This document shows positions 7,925-16,361 of a stretch of 57,713 bases of DNA, piece after piece. Source of the stretch: Deltaproteobacteria bacterium (GTDB lineage: Bacteria; Bacillota; Desulfotomaculia; Desulfotomaculales; JAGUVT01). Made by a program: the position numbers and the translations under genes. Under the pieces are notes generated by a model that saw only the letters and a list, made by a program, of their open reading frames with translations, made no database searches and was not told where the DNA came from. The DNA is taken from contig JAGUVT010000030.1 of the NCBI GenBank assembly GCA_020062745.1, forward strand, positions 1 to 57,713. The letters are read 5' to 3'. Position 1 is the first letter of the stretch. Every line of letters begins with the position of its first letter.

Positions 7925-8651
7925 AGGCAAAACGATCTATAATGCGCAAAATCCCAAAAGCAAGAGGGCGGGGAAGACGCTTAAGAAAGATATTCCAGTA
8001 AGGAAAGCCAAAAAAAAGAGAAACACCCCAAACCCGCTCTATCTCGACATAAGGACTAACCAACTGACAAAGAAGAGGAAAGCTGGTACGGATGGTATGG
8101 TCATGAGGTAAATCCCACAACCGCGGAGCGGCATCACGTTTCGGCTGGAAACGAGCCAGAAAGCGGTCCAGAGCCCGGCCCAAACGAAAACCCATGCTCT
8201 CAAAATTAGCGATACTGATCACCACCCAACCGTCAGGACGGGCGACGCGTGCCATTTCTCTCACAGAATGAGCCGGATCAAAAAAATGATCCAGGGCTCC
8301 TTTACAGATCACCACATCAAAAGAATTATCGGAAAAGGGAAGAGTTTCTCCAAAGGCCCTTACCAAACACATTTGAAGCCCTGCATCGGCCAGATGGGCC
8401 TGCGCGCATTCGAGCATTCGATCCGAAAGTTCCACTCCTGCACCAGTCATCCCTTTCCGCAAAAGTGCGGAGGCATCTACCGCCCGGCCGCAACCTATGT
8501 CCAGAAACCGTGCCCCGGGCCGGTAAGCCACATCCAGAGTTTTTTCGGTCATTCGCTGGAATAAGAACTCGAGGTCGGGATAAATAACTGGCGGGAGGAC
8601 ATGGCTATCATCCCAGTGGAGGTCCACCTTGGGATCAACATGAATATTCAT
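7788..8651 (-). CDS. Class I SAM-dependent methyltransferase, partner of Trm112-like protein
   Basis: A 287-residue methyltransferase with motif I FLDIGCGRAVDASALL, then AGVELSDRM, and the post-sheet segment SFDVVICKGALDHFFD. The C-terminal 33 residues are Pro/Arg-rich and lie inside the 137-bp overlap with the convergent methyltransferase, so that tail is probably dispensable. Upstream, AGGAGGT lies about 14 bases before the ATG, rather far. The gene follows a Trm112-like zinc protein by 35 bp. Trm112 proteins in archaea and eukaryotes bind and activate SAM methyltransferases, so a two-subunit enzyme is a reasonable inference. Substrate is unknown; the neighbourhood points to a sugar or lipid-linked glycan. 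Confidence 0.85.
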   Translation of the reverse strand: MNIHVDPKVDLHWDDSHVLPPVIYPDLEFLFQRMTEKTLDVAYRPGARFLDIGCGRAVDASALLRKGMTGAGVELSDRMLECAQAHLADAGLQMCLVRAFGETLPFSDNSFDVVICKGALDHFFDPAHSVREMARVARPDGWVVISIANFESMGFRLGRALDRFLARFQPKRDAAPRLWDLPHDHTIRTSFPLLCQLVSPYVEIERVWGVSLFFGFPYWNIFLKRLPRPLAFGILRIIDRFASIMPFFADVLVLRGRPRRPLPARMPSGRKVPGFSPETDPAAAPGI

Positions 8652-8686
8652 TTACTTGATTTATACCTCCTGCAAAAATACTTTTA

Positions 8687-8854
8687 TTATGGCTTGAGAA
8701 TCTCCGCTTCTTCTACAAGCATTATCGGTATCCCATCCCTTACCGGGTATAACCGGTAACAAGCTGAGCAGAAAATACCGCCGTCCCTTTTTTCAAGAGA
8801 AACTTTACATACCGGACAAACAAGAATAGCAAACAATTCCTCATTTATGAGCAT
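8687..8854 (-). CDS. Trm112/YcaR-like zinc-binding protein
   Basis: A 55-residue protein (ATG at 8854, stop at 8687) that is easily missed because of its size. It has a CPVC pair at residues 13-16 and a CSAC pair at 29-32, then the family signature YPVRDGIPIML. This closely follows the plan of Escherichia coli YcaR, with its CPVC and PLRDGIPVLL segments. Trm112 proteins are zinc-ribbon activators that cover a hydrophobic face of a partner methyltransferase. The next gene, 35 bp downstream, is a methyltransferase. AAAGGTG lies about 12 bases before the start. Confidence in the family is high; the partnership is inferred. Confidence 0.88.
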   Translation of the reverse strand: MLINEELFAILVCPVCKVSLEKRDGGIFCSACYRLYPVRDGIPIMLVEEAEILKP

Positions 8855-8953
8855 AACTTACCAGCACCTTTCTCTCCCATATTTTCACCAAAACAAGTTT
8901 ACCATAAATCAGTCCGCCAATCACAGATTCCTGTTATCCCTGCCCGGGCAATG

Positions 8954-9787
8954 TTACCCTTTCTTCACCAGTTCTTCATAAAGTTCAGGTCTCCTGTTTT
9001 CCAGATAAAAACTGTAACGCATGGAACCGGATTCTTTTTGCCGGATTTTGTTGATCAGGGCCGGATCAAGGTCGACCACCAGCAGTTCTTCCCGGTTCCG
9101 GAAAGACTCCGCCACCACATTACCCTTCGGATCAACAACCAGCGCGCCTCCGCAAAAAACCTGGCCGTCCCCGTCATCGCCGACAAGGTTACAGGCCGCT
9201 ATATATACTGCGTTATCATAAGCCCGGGCCGGCAAGTATTTCAACCAGATGTCCCTCCTGTCCCCTGCTATTACCGGCGAAGCGTGAGGAGCAAAGATAA
9301 TTTCGGCATTTTTTAAAGAATAAATTGCCGTCACTTCAGGAAAGTGCAAGTCCCAGCAGATCTGGACGCCGAAACCGGCCCTGTCCACTGCAAAAACAGG
9401 AAAATCCTCACCAGCCGTAAAGTAAGACCGCTCGCTTTTGCCCAGGTGGGTTTTTCTGTATTTTTGCACCGCGCCGTCCGGAAAAGCGACCAGTTGGGTA
9501 ACAAAAGGTTTCCCGCTGCCGGACTTCTCCGCCATCCCGGCCAGTATTACCATGCCGGTTTCCCGGGCCAGTCCGGCGACAGCCTGCGAGCTTTCGCCGG
9601 GAACCGGCTCGGCGGTTAAATGTGCCTTCGTACAGCTATACCCCTGTATGCACATTTCAGGAAAACAAATAATGTCCACCTTTTGGGCGGCGGCCTGGCC
9701 GGCAAACAGGGCGATCTTTTCCATATTTTCTCTCACCCGGCCGGTTTCAGACCGGACCTGGGCAAGAGCTATACGTATCTTCTCCAC
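8954..9787 (-). CDS. Carbon-nitrogen hydrolase (nitrilase superfamily)
   Basis: A 277-residue nitrilase-superfamily amidase. All catalytic residues are visible: Glu in ICFPEMC, Lys in KTHLGKSE and the nucleophilic Cys in VQICWDLHFPE. Such enzymes hydrolyse or condense amide bonds, for example N-carbamoyl compounds, omega-amides or formamides; the specific substrate cannot be told. GTG at 9787 is preferred because GGAGTGG lies 9 bases before it, although an in-frame TTG exists at 9802. It stands between the Trm112/methyltransferase pair and the glycan island, with no evident functional link to either. Confidence 0.87.
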   Translation of the reverse strand: MEKIRIALAQVRSETGRVRENMEKIALFAGQAAAQKVDIICFPEMCIQGYSCTKAHLTAEPVPGESSQAVAGLARETGMVILAGMAEKSGSGKPFVTQLVAFPDGAVQKYRKTHLGKSERSYFTAGEDFPVFAVDRAGFGVQICWDLHFPEVTAIYSLKNAEIIFAPHASPVIAGDRRDIWLKYLPARAYDNAVYIAACNLVGDDGDGQVFCGGALVVDPKGNVVAESFRNREELLVVDLDPALINKIRQKESGSMRYSFYLENRRPELYEELVKKG

Positions 9788-9868
9788 TTTTCGCCACTCC
9801 AAAAGAATGTTTCACCTGTTCCCATTTTATCATGAGAAGCAAGATAATTCCACTTAAACGCCGAAAGA

Positions 9869-9888
9869 CGACGGGCGACAAACCGTCG
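9869..9888 (-). terminator. Possible terminator after the two-domain oxidoreductase
   Basis: CGACGG (9869-9874) pairs with CCGTCG (9883-9888) around an 8-base loop, about 30 bases beyond the stop codon of the oxidoreductase gene. The minus-strand sequence after it, TCTTTCGGCG, has only a weak T-run, so this is a tentative operon end. Confidence 0.35.
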
Positions 9889-9917
9889 GCCTCGGAAGCG
9901 TTGTGGGCCAAAGCCAC

Positions 9918-12113
9918 TTAATATGTTTCTCCGGGCACCGGAGGCAATTTACTGCCTAAAATCAGATCATTAACCGCCAGTGTTATCTCCATGGCCGCAA
10001 ATCCCTGGCGTATGACCTGTGTTCCGTCCCGCCTGCCACCGAGGTAACCGGCCAGGGCAACCAACTCCTCGCGCCACCCTTTCTCCTGTTTTTTAAGCCT
10101 GATTTTTTCTCTCCCCTCCCCATCCAGGCCATACACTTCCAGGGTACAGTAATCGTCCAGAACAAAACTTCTCCCTGCCGCAAATAATTCCAGCCTTTCC
10201 TTGGGCAACGCCCTGTGCCCTAGAGAGGTATAAAGCAAACCGGCCAGAGAACCGTCGGCAAACTGCACCTGCACCGCTATATTGTCCCTGGCCACAACTG
10301 CCCGCCCGTCAACCGGCACAGCGGCGGCCTGAATTTCTACCACCGGACGATCCACCAGGAAAAGAAACAGGTCAAAAAAATGGCAGGTTTCACCGATGAT
10401 CCGGCCGCCGCCGGCGGCCGGATCCTGGCTCCAGTGATCGGCCGGCACAAAGCCGGCGTTTACGCGGTGGTGGATGCAGTAAGGACGCGGCAGGGAGGCA
10501 AGCATGGCTTTCAATTTTACCATCAGGGGAGCGTAGCGGCGGTTAAAGCCGGCAAACACCGGCAGCCCGGTTTCCGCTGCTTTTTTTCGGATATCCGCCA
10601 GTTCCGCAGCAGTCAGGCAAAGGGGTTTCTCGCTGAAGACAGCCTTTCCCCGTTCTAAAGCCTGCATTATCATAGAGTGGTGCAGATTATGCCGGGTGCC
10701 GATCAAAACCAGGTCCACCGCCGGGTCGTCGAGCACCTCTTGATAATCGGCAGATGCGTAGCCGGCGCCGTACTTGCGGGCCAGTAAAGCAGCCTTCTCG
10801 CCACGGGCGGTAACCACCGCCCGGAGGTGAAAATGTTCCGGAAGCGAAGCCAGGTTGGGCAAGTGAGTCTGCCCCACAAAACTGCCGGCTCCCACTACGG
10901 CCACCCTGATTTTCCCCCCGACAGCCGTTAATCCGGAGGCCGGCTCTTCCGGGTCAGGTTTCACCGGCAAAACAGCAGGAATAAATTCGCTTTTATTAAA
11001 AGAGGGATACTCCAGGAGAATGCCCGGCGGCTTTTTTTCACCGGCCAGCAGTTGATAAGCGTCGCCGGCTCTTTCCAGGGAAAAAACCGCGCCGGCCAGC
11101 GGCCCGGTCCGCACTTTCCCCAGTTCCAAAAGCCGCAGAAACTCCTGAAAATTGCGGTTTTCCGTCCAGCGCACATAACCGACAGGGTAATCGATACTCT
11201 CTTCCTCGTAACAAGGGTCGTAGCGCCCCGGCCCATAAGAGGTGGACATCAGGAAATCCAGCTCTTTGCGGTACATTTTTTCCCGGTCGAAGTTCATGCC
11301 GAAAACTCCCACCCCCACCACCTTTCCCTTCTGGCGGCAAAGGTCGAAGGCCTGGTTGACCGGCTCCGGGCTTTCCGCAGCAGCGTAAATGATTACCGCA
11401 TCGGCCCCCAGACCCCCGGTAAAGGCATTTACCTCCCGGACCACGTCCGCCTCCCCGGCCGGCAGGCTCAAGTCCGCCCCCAGCCCGGCAGCCAGCGCCA
11501 CCCTTTCCCCGTCCACGTCCAGGGCCGCCACCCGGTAGCCTGCTGCTTTAGCCAACTGCACCGCCAGAAGCCCCAACAGGCCCAGCCCGGTAACAACCAC
11601 CGTCTCGCCGAACTGCAGACCGGCCCGCCTCAAGCCCTGCATGGCGACGGCTCCTACGGTGGTAAAAGCCGCTTCCTTTAAATCAACCCCGGCCGGTACC
11701 CTGGCTACCAGGTTGCGGGGCACTGTCACCAGTTCCGCATGGTGGGCGTATTGCGCCCCGCCGCAAGCCACTCTTCCCCCCGGACTTAAGTCATTCACCA
11801 GGCGGCCGACGGTCACCACCCGGCCCGCCAGGCTATAGCCGAGCGGAACAGGCCCGGCAGCCTGTTCCTGCACCGTCCGCCACAACCGCTTGATGCCTTG
11901 CTGGCGAAGCATCTGCCAGCCCATCCGGACCAGCCGGGGGTCACCCAGGGCTTTCTCCATCAGACCTGCAGCCCTGCTCCGCAGGGCTGCCCTCTCGGTG
12001 CCGCTGCTGAGCAGCGAATAAGCAGCAGCCACCAGCACCTCCTTCTCGCCCGGCACAGGAGCGGGAACATCTTCCACCACAACCTGTTTGCCTTTTAACA
12101 ATACTTTTTTCAT
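9918..12113 (-). CDS. Two-domain oxidoreductase: zinc-ADH-like plus Gfo/Idh/MocA
   Basis: A 731-residue fusion. Residues 1 to about 370 form a medium-chain dehydrogenase/reductase (the NAD fold is seen in VVVTGLGLLGLLAVQLAKAA); residues about 400-731 form a Gfo/Idh/MocA sugar dehydrogenase (RVAVVGAGSFVGQTH, then FSEKPLCL with its catalytic-type Lys). This fusion is a recurrent partner of heparinase II/III proteins and sugar-nucleotide dehydrogenases in exopolysaccharide clusters, as here. It probably oxidises, reduces or epimerises a nucleotide-sugar or oligosaccharide. The start at 12113 is where homology begins; 21 upstream in-frame codons fall inside a repeat and the end of wecC. Only AGGG precedes it at close range. 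Confidence 0.85.
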   Translation of the reverse strand: MKKVLLKGKQVVVEDVPAPVPGEKEVLVAAAYSLLSSGTERAALRSRAAGLMEKALGDPRLVRMGWQMLRQQGIKRLWRTVQEQAAGPVPLGYSLAGRVVTVGRLVNDLSPGGRVACGGAQYAHHAELVTVPRNLVARVPAGVDLKEAAFTTVGAVAMQGLRRAGLQFGETVVVTGLGLLGLLAVQLAKAAGYRVAALDVDGERVALAAGLGADLSLPAGEADVVREVNAFTGGLGADAVIIYAAAESPEPVNQAFDLCRQKGKVVGVGVFGMNFDREKMYRKELDFLMSTSYGPGRYDPCYEEESIDYPVGYVRWTENRNFQEFLRLLELGKVRTGPLAGAVFSLERAGDAYQLLAGEKKPPGILLEYPSFNKSEFIPAVLPVKPDPEEPASGLTAVGGKIRVAVVGAGSFVGQTHLPNLASLPEHFHLRAVVTARGEKAALLARKYGAGYASADYQEVLDDPAVDLVLIGTRHNLHHSMIMQALERGKAVFSEKPLCLTAAELADIRKKAAETGLPVFAGFNRRYAPLMVKLKAMLASLPRPYCIHHRVNAGFVPADHWSQDPAAGGGRIIGETCHFFDLFLFLVDRPVVEIQAAAVPVDGRAVVARDNIAVQVQFADGSLAGLLYTSLGHRALPKERLELFAAGRSFVLDDYCTLEVYGLDGEGREKIRLKKQEKGWREELVALAGYLGGRRDGTQVIRQGFAAMEITLAVNDLILGSKLPPVPGETY

Positions 12114-12162
12114 CCCTGAAAACAACCCCTTATCGTGTGACAGAGAACTGTCCGTTTGTTTC
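12114..12162. repeat. REP-like repeat with shared leader segment
   Basis: 12135-12162 carries GTGTGACAGAGAACTGTCCG, nearly identical to 23641-23660. The 25 bases at 12114-12138 match 23446-23470 at 23 of 25 positions. The repeat covers the last 11 codons of wecC and ends against the start codon of the oxidoreductase gene. Sequences of this kind (GACGGTTCTCTGTCAC on the other strand) are dispersed in several clostridial genomes and resemble REP elements mobilised by tyrosine (Y1) transposases; no transposase gene is in this window. Confidence 0.7.
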
Positions 12163-13419
12163 GCCGCCGCCCACACCTAAAACGTGCACGGTAAAGCCAT
12201 GCGCTTTCCATAGACCGTGATCCAGACAGCAACGGGTGTCGAACACCGTGCGGCGGCGCATCAATTTCCCCAGTTCCTGCGGGTGAAGATACTTGAATTC
12301 TTCGTGGTCGGCCACAATCAGGGCACAGTCGGAACTGCGGAAGGCCTCGGTAAGACTTACCAGTTCTCCCGGAAAGTCCTTCACGTGGGAATCATAAACG
12401 GCAAAATCAATATTTCTTTCCGCCAGTTGGCGGATAATGTTCAAAGCCGGGCTCTCCCTGGCATCGTCTACATTGGCCTTGTAGCTCACTCCCAAAACCG
12501 TTACCTTCGGTCTTTCAATCCCGTTTAAAATCCCGGCCAACTCCTTCATTACATGACCGGGCATGTTATCGTTGGTTTGCCGGCTCAAGGCAACCAGCCT
12601 GCTTTCGGCCGGAAACTTGTGCACGATAAACCAGGGGTCCACCGCCAGACAGTGCCCCCCAACGCCGGGACCAGGCAGGTGCAGTCTCACCCGGGGGTGG
12701 AAATTGGCCAGCCTGATTACCTCCCAGGCATTGATCCCCAGCCGGGTACAAATTAAAGCCAGTTCGTTGGACAGGGCAATATTTACATCCCGGTAGGTAT
12801 TCTCTATAAGTTTGACCATCTCAGCAGTAGTGGCATCGACCAGAAAGATTTCTCCTTCCACGAAACGGCTGTAAATTTCCCTCGCCAGCATAGCCGAAGG
12901 AGGGTCAATGCCGCCGATAACCCGGTTGTTCTCAATCAGTTCCTTCAAAATCCGCCCCGGCAGCACCCTTTCCGGGCAGTGGGCCACAAAAAAATCCTCC
13001 CCTGCCTTCAGGCCGGAACGCTCCAGCCAGGGTACCAGGAGGTCCCTCGTCGTCCCGGGCGGTACAGTGGATTCCAGGATCACCAGGTTCCCCCGGGCCA
13101 GGACAGGGACAACACTTTCCGCAGCCGCCTCAACAAACCGCAGGTCGGCTTCCTTTCCGGCCGTTACCGGCGTCGGCACCGCAATAATAAAAGCATCGGC
13201 CGGTTCCGTCCGGCAGGCCGCCCGCAATTGACCCGAACCAACGGCCGCCTTTACAATCGTCTTCAAACCGGGCTCTCCGACGGGCAGCCCGCCGCTGTTG
13301 ACAATACGTACCACCTGGGGGTCTATATCCACCCCCAGCACCTGGTAGCCATTCGTGGCCAGAATGCTGGCTGTAGGCAGGCCGATATAACCAAGACCTA
13401 AAACGCATATCCTTTTCAC
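12130..13419 (-). CDS. wecC: Nucleotide-sugar dehydrogenase, UDP-ManNAc/UDP-GlcNAc 6-dehydrogenase type
   Basis: A 429-residue UDP-sugar 6-dehydrogenase. NAD binds at VLGLGYIGLPTA; the catalytic Cys is in GVGGHCLAVDPWF, and FFVAHCPERVLPG is the WecC/WbpA-type signature. It would oxidise the C6 of a UDP-N-acetylhexosamine in two NAD-dependent steps to a uronate. The last nine residues (TNGQFSVTR) are encoded by a REP-like repeat, so the native C-terminus seems to have been replaced or extended. It starts 19 bp downstream of the GT39 gene and overlaps the ORF start region of the following oxidoreductase. Exact substrate among HexNAc sugars is uncertain. Confidence 0.87.
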   Translation of the reverse strand: MKRICVLGLGYIGLPTASILATNGYQVLGVDIDPQVVRIVNSGGLPVGEPGLKTIVKAAVGSGQLRAACRTEPADAFIIAVPTPVTAGKEADLRFVEAAAESVVPVLARGNLVILESTVPPGTTRDLLVPWLERSGLKAGEDFFVAHCPERVLPGRILKELIENNRVIGGIDPPSAMLAREIYSRFVEGEIFLVDATTAEMVKLIENTYRDVNIALSNELALICTRLGINAWEVIRLANFHPRVRLHLPGPGVGGHCLAVDPWFIVHKFPAESRLVALSRQTNDNMPGHVMKELAGILNGIERPKVTVLGVSYKANVDDARESPALNIIRQLAERNIDFAVYDSHVKDFPGELVSLTEAFRSSDCALIVADHEEFKYLHPQELGKLMRRRTVFDTRCCLDHGLWKAHGFTVHVLGVGGGETNGQFSVTR

Positions 13420-13437
13420 CGCAATACCCCCAAAATT

Positions 13438-14994
13438 TCATGGTGTCCGCTCGTAGAACGTGTAATAGGTGCCAGCAAAAACCTCAATATAATCCCGCGA
13501 AAGGTTCCGCTCGATGTGTTCCCATACCGCCGGTTCTTCCTTCTTAAACCGGGCAAACCACCGCCGGTAATCATCATCCACCACGAAATACCGCGGTTTG
13601 ACACCGGTATAAAAACCCAGCCGGGGATCGTCCTGCACAATGCCGTCGTCGAAATTAAAGAAAAAGGCCAGTTCCCCTCTTCCGTAAATCTTCCCGCCCT
13701 TGTAATGCTGCCCGGCAAAATGCTCCAGGTCGCTTAAGTACTCGTTGCAGTAGGTGTTCTGCGCCATGGCGTAAACCGTTCCTCCAACCGAAAACAAAAT
13801 AATATAGCTGAGAATCAGAACCAAAATCAGCTTAAAGAACCCTTTCCATCTGACCGCATGCACAACACCAGCCAGGTTTAGAAGAAAAAGGGGCACAATC
13901 CAGACCAGGTAGCAGGAGGTTTTGTTAGCAATGAAAAACATCAGCCCCAGAAAATACAAAACCAGCATATACCATAGCCTTTTATCCTTTAAAAAGAAGC
14001 CCCCGGCCAGGCCGGCAAACAAAAACACCCAGAAGGGCACCGCCGCGTAGGCCAGCATCCCCACCGTGCCTCCGCCACGGATCACCAGGCCGAAATAGCG
14101 GTGGGCCATTTCTGCATAAACCGCAGCCCACTTGAGACCGTTCACGCAAGTGGCGGTCTCCGGCCGGAAGGCGCTGCCGAAAAACTGAGATTTAAAAGCC
14201 GCCACATCCTGAAGGATATATGCGCCCCACCCCGCCGCTCCCAGGAGGTAAGGAACGAGGGCGGCCAGGACGATGCCCGGGCTGATCTTCCGGTGATCCA
14301 GACGAACAATAAGAAAGAACAGCACAAACAAGCCCAGTACGCCGTTAGGGTGGGTTAAACCTGAGAGGCAAACAAACAGGTTGCCCCAAAAAACAGCCCG
14401 GCCGAAGTTCTTTTCCCGTAAAACAAGATAAAAAGCAAGGCCGATCAGGGAAAGGGAAGCAGCCGTCAGATCCATGCGGCCGTCGGCAGCCCCCCTTAAG
14501 TAATAAAAATTGGTGCCCACCAGCAAAAGCGATAGAAAAATCAGCCGCCGGCTGCCGTTAAAAAGCTCCCTGGCCAGCCAGTAAACCGCCACCAGCCCTG
14601 CCAGTCCCCAGAAGATGCTGATCAGGCGCACCTGAAAGAGGCCGGTGCCAAACAGCTTAAAGATCAGCGCCTCCATGAGGAAATAAACGGGAGGTTGCCA
14701 GTAGGTATAGTGATCGAGGTTCTGCCAGATGCCCTGGGAAACAAGGCAGGTATTTCCCATAAACCCGTGTCTTACCAGGTTTACAGCCGAACTGGCAAAC
14801 CAGGCCTCATCGCACCATGGTCTCCTGGTGCAAGCCAGTCCTGCCACCAGCACCAGATAAAGCCCAAAGGGCAGCAGCATCACCAGCGAGTGCCGTCCGG
14901 TGCGTCCCCAGCCGGGTAGCAAAGCGGTTGCGAAGCGGCAGAAGCCACTCCGCCTTTCTTCCCCACCGGGTTGCCCGCCCACCACGTCAGTCAC
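13438..14994 (-). CDS. GT39-like integral membrane glycosyltransferase
   Basis: A 518-residue GT-C-type membrane enzyme (PMT_2/ArnT family) with about a dozen hydrophobic segments. The first outward loop holds the acidic catalytic motif in RRPWCDEAWFASSAVNL, and YWQPPVYFLMEALIFKLFG is the next family landmark. It probably uses a polyprenyl-phosphate sugar, made by a DPM1-like GT2, to glycosylate a surface acceptor; such a GT2 lies two genes upstream. GTG at 14994 is chosen because it overlaps the stop of the upstream methyltransferase and has GAGG nearby; a TTG at 15027 is the alternative. The C-terminal 130 residues form a soluble outer domain. Confidence 0.83.
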   Translation of the reverse strand: MTDVVGGQPGGEERRSGFCRFATALLPGWGRTGRHSLVMLLPFGLYLVLVAGLACTRRPWCDEAWFASSAVNLVRHGFMGNTCLVSQGIWQNLDHYTYWQPPVYFLMEALIFKLFGTGLFQVRLISIFWGLAGLVAVYWLARELFNGSRRLIFLSLLLVGTNFYYLRGAADGRMDLTAASLSLIGLAFYLVLREKNFGRAVFWGNLFVCLSGLTHPNGVLGLFVLFFLIVRLDHRKISPGIVLAALVPYLLGAAGWGAYILQDVAAFKSQFFGSAFRPETATCVNGLKWAAVYAEMAHRYFGLVIRGGGTVGMLAYAAVPFWVFLFAGLAGGFFLKDKRLWYMLVLYFLGLMFFIANKTSCYLVWIVPLFLLNLAGVVHAVRWKGFFKLILVLILSYIILFSVGGTVYAMAQNTYCNEYLSDLEHFAGQHYKGGKIYGRGELAFFFNFDDGIVQDDPRLGFYTGVKPRYFVVDDDYRRWFARFKKEEPAVWEHIERNLSRDYIEVFAGTYYTFYERTP

Positions 14995-15643
14995 GTTTCC
15001 TCGCCTCAATAAACATCTGCTTTCCAAACACCTTCCAGAGCAGCGGCATCCTCAGGTAGAGCCGCACCAGAAAACCGGCCTGCGGCAACCTGCTTTTGGT
15101 GGTCAAGGGCAGGAACCGGGGCAGCGTTTTAACCACCGCGAAGCCGGCCATTTCCAGGACCTCCACCATGCTTCTGTCGCTCAGCGGAATACGGTGGTCG
15201 AAAAAATCCCAGTATTCCCTCCAACTGTACCTTACGTTCGGCTGCAGGAGCAGCATCCTGCCCCCCGCCCGGCAGATGCGGCGCGCTTCCAAAAGAACCT
15301 CCCACACGGCCTCTTTATCAGGCAAATGCTCCAGAAGATTGCTCATGAACACCACATCTACAGAACCGTCCGGGATAAATTCAAGCCTCGCGGCAGAAGA
15401 TTTAAATACCTCTATGCCGGGACGGGCAAAGTCTTTCGTATCTTCGTTTATGTCCACCGCATACTTAAAACGGGCCTTTATATTGTTGACAAACTCGCAG
15501 TACCCGGCCCCCAGGTCAACAACAACCGCATCCTCCGGTACGAAGCGCTGAAAAAAATGGCGGCACAAAATCTGCCACAGCTTATCCTTCCGGGCCAGTT
15601 CATCCCGGTTAAACCTGTTCCGGTACAGTTCTTTAACCTCCAT
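14987..15643 (-). CDS. Class I SAM-dependent methyltransferase
   Basis: A 218-residue methyltransferase with motif I VVVDLGAGYCEFV, the acidic contact in YAVDINED, and MSNLLEHLPDKE. ATG at 15643 has AAGGTGGGG upstream and overlaps the end of the GT2 gene by 11 bp; the longer in-frame reading into that gene has no family support. It overlaps the next gene (GT39) by 8 bp. Its place between a DPM1-like GT2 and a GT39 enzyme suggests methylation of a lipid-linked sugar or the growing glycan. Substrate unknown. Confidence 0.85.
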   Translation of the reverse strand: MEVKELYRNRFNRDELARKDKLWQILCRHFFQRFVPEDAVVVDLGAGYCEFVNNIKARFKYAVDINEDTKDFARPGIEVFKSSAARLEFIPDGSVDVVFMSNLLEHLPDKEAVWEVLLEARRICRAGGRMLLLQPNVRYSWREYWDFFDHRIPLSDRSMVEVLEMAGFAVVKTLPRFLPLTTKSRLPQAGFLVRLYLRMPLLWKVFGKQMFIEARKRD

Positions 15644-16361
15644 GCCGCCCCACCTTCCACACCCACCCCATAACAGCGTAAAGATACCAGTAGACGTACT
15701 TCGGCAGCCATTTAAAAAGCTTGAACCTGGACCTCCCGGCTTCCCGGTCCCGCCAGACGGATGGGATCTCGGCAACCCTATAGCCTTTCAGAAAAGCCTT
15801 GACCACAATCTCCATCCCCACTTCAAATCCTCCGTTGCTCCGGATCTCAATCGCGTCCAGGACACTTTTGCGGTACATCTTAAAGCTGTTGGTGATGTCC
15901 CGGGTCGGTATGCCCGTCAGGTAATGCAACGAAACACCGGCCAGCCTGGAAAGAAACCTTTTTAAAAGCGGCCCCCCCATCTGCCGTCCTCCCGGCATAT
16001 AACGTGAGCCGCAGACTATGTCACAACCCTGGCTTATTTTTTGAAACATACCGTCCACAATCGACAGATCGTCCGAGAAGTCAGCCATAACAACCAGCAG
16101 GACCCCTTCTTCAACAGCGTCAAAACCGGTCTTAAGCGCATTCAGCACCCCCCGGCCGTAGCGGTTCTTCACCAGCTCCAGATTCCTTTTGCCGCTCCAA
16201 TACCTGGCGATAACCGGCAGGGTATTGTCCTCATCAAAGTCATAGATAATTAAAATCCGGTGCGGGGTGAGCACGTTTTCGGCAATCCCGGCCAGGGTTC
16301 GCAAAATGTTCTCCCCCTCGTTGTAAACCGGGATGATAATATTGAGACTGGAGAACATCAT
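15633..16361 (-). CDS. GT2 glycosyltransferase, polyprenyl-phosphate sugar synthase type
   Basis: A 242-residue GT2 enzyme of the dolichyl-phosphate mannose synthase (DPM1-like) group. It begins NIIIPVYNEGENI, and the metal-binding acidic motif is ADFSDD near residue 95. RYMPGG and the FEVGMEIVVKAFLKGYRVAE region match the DPM1 plan. It lacks transmembrane anchors apart from a hydrophobic C-terminal WLPKYVYWYLYAVMGW stretch. It would load a sugar from a nucleotide donor onto polyprenyl phosphate for GT-C enzymes such as the GT39 protein two genes on. The start ATG overlaps the epimerase stop as ATGA. Confidence 0.88.
   Translation of the reverse strand: MMFSSLNIIIPVYNEGENILRTLAGIAENVLTPHRILIIYDFDEDNTLPVIARYWSGKRNLELVKNRYGRGVLNALKTGFDAVEEGVLLVVMADFSDDLSIVDGMFQKISQGCDIVCGSRYMPGGRQMGGPLLKRFLSRLAGVSLHYLTGIPTRDITNSFKMYRKSVLDAIEIRSNGGFEVGMEIVVKAFLKGYRVAEIPSVWRDREAGRSRFKLFKWLPKYVYWYLYAVMGWVWKVGRHGG

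Noticed and set aside
9918-12176. N-terminal extension of the two-domain oxidoreductase
   Set aside because: The extra 21 codons consist of REP-like repeat and wecC end in another frame; the family starts at MKKVLL.
14987-15775. Longer form of the methyltransferase ending at 14987
   Set aside because: The first 44 codons are a Gly/Pro/Ser-rich reading through the GT2 gene. ATG at 15643 has AAGGTGGGG and homology starts there.
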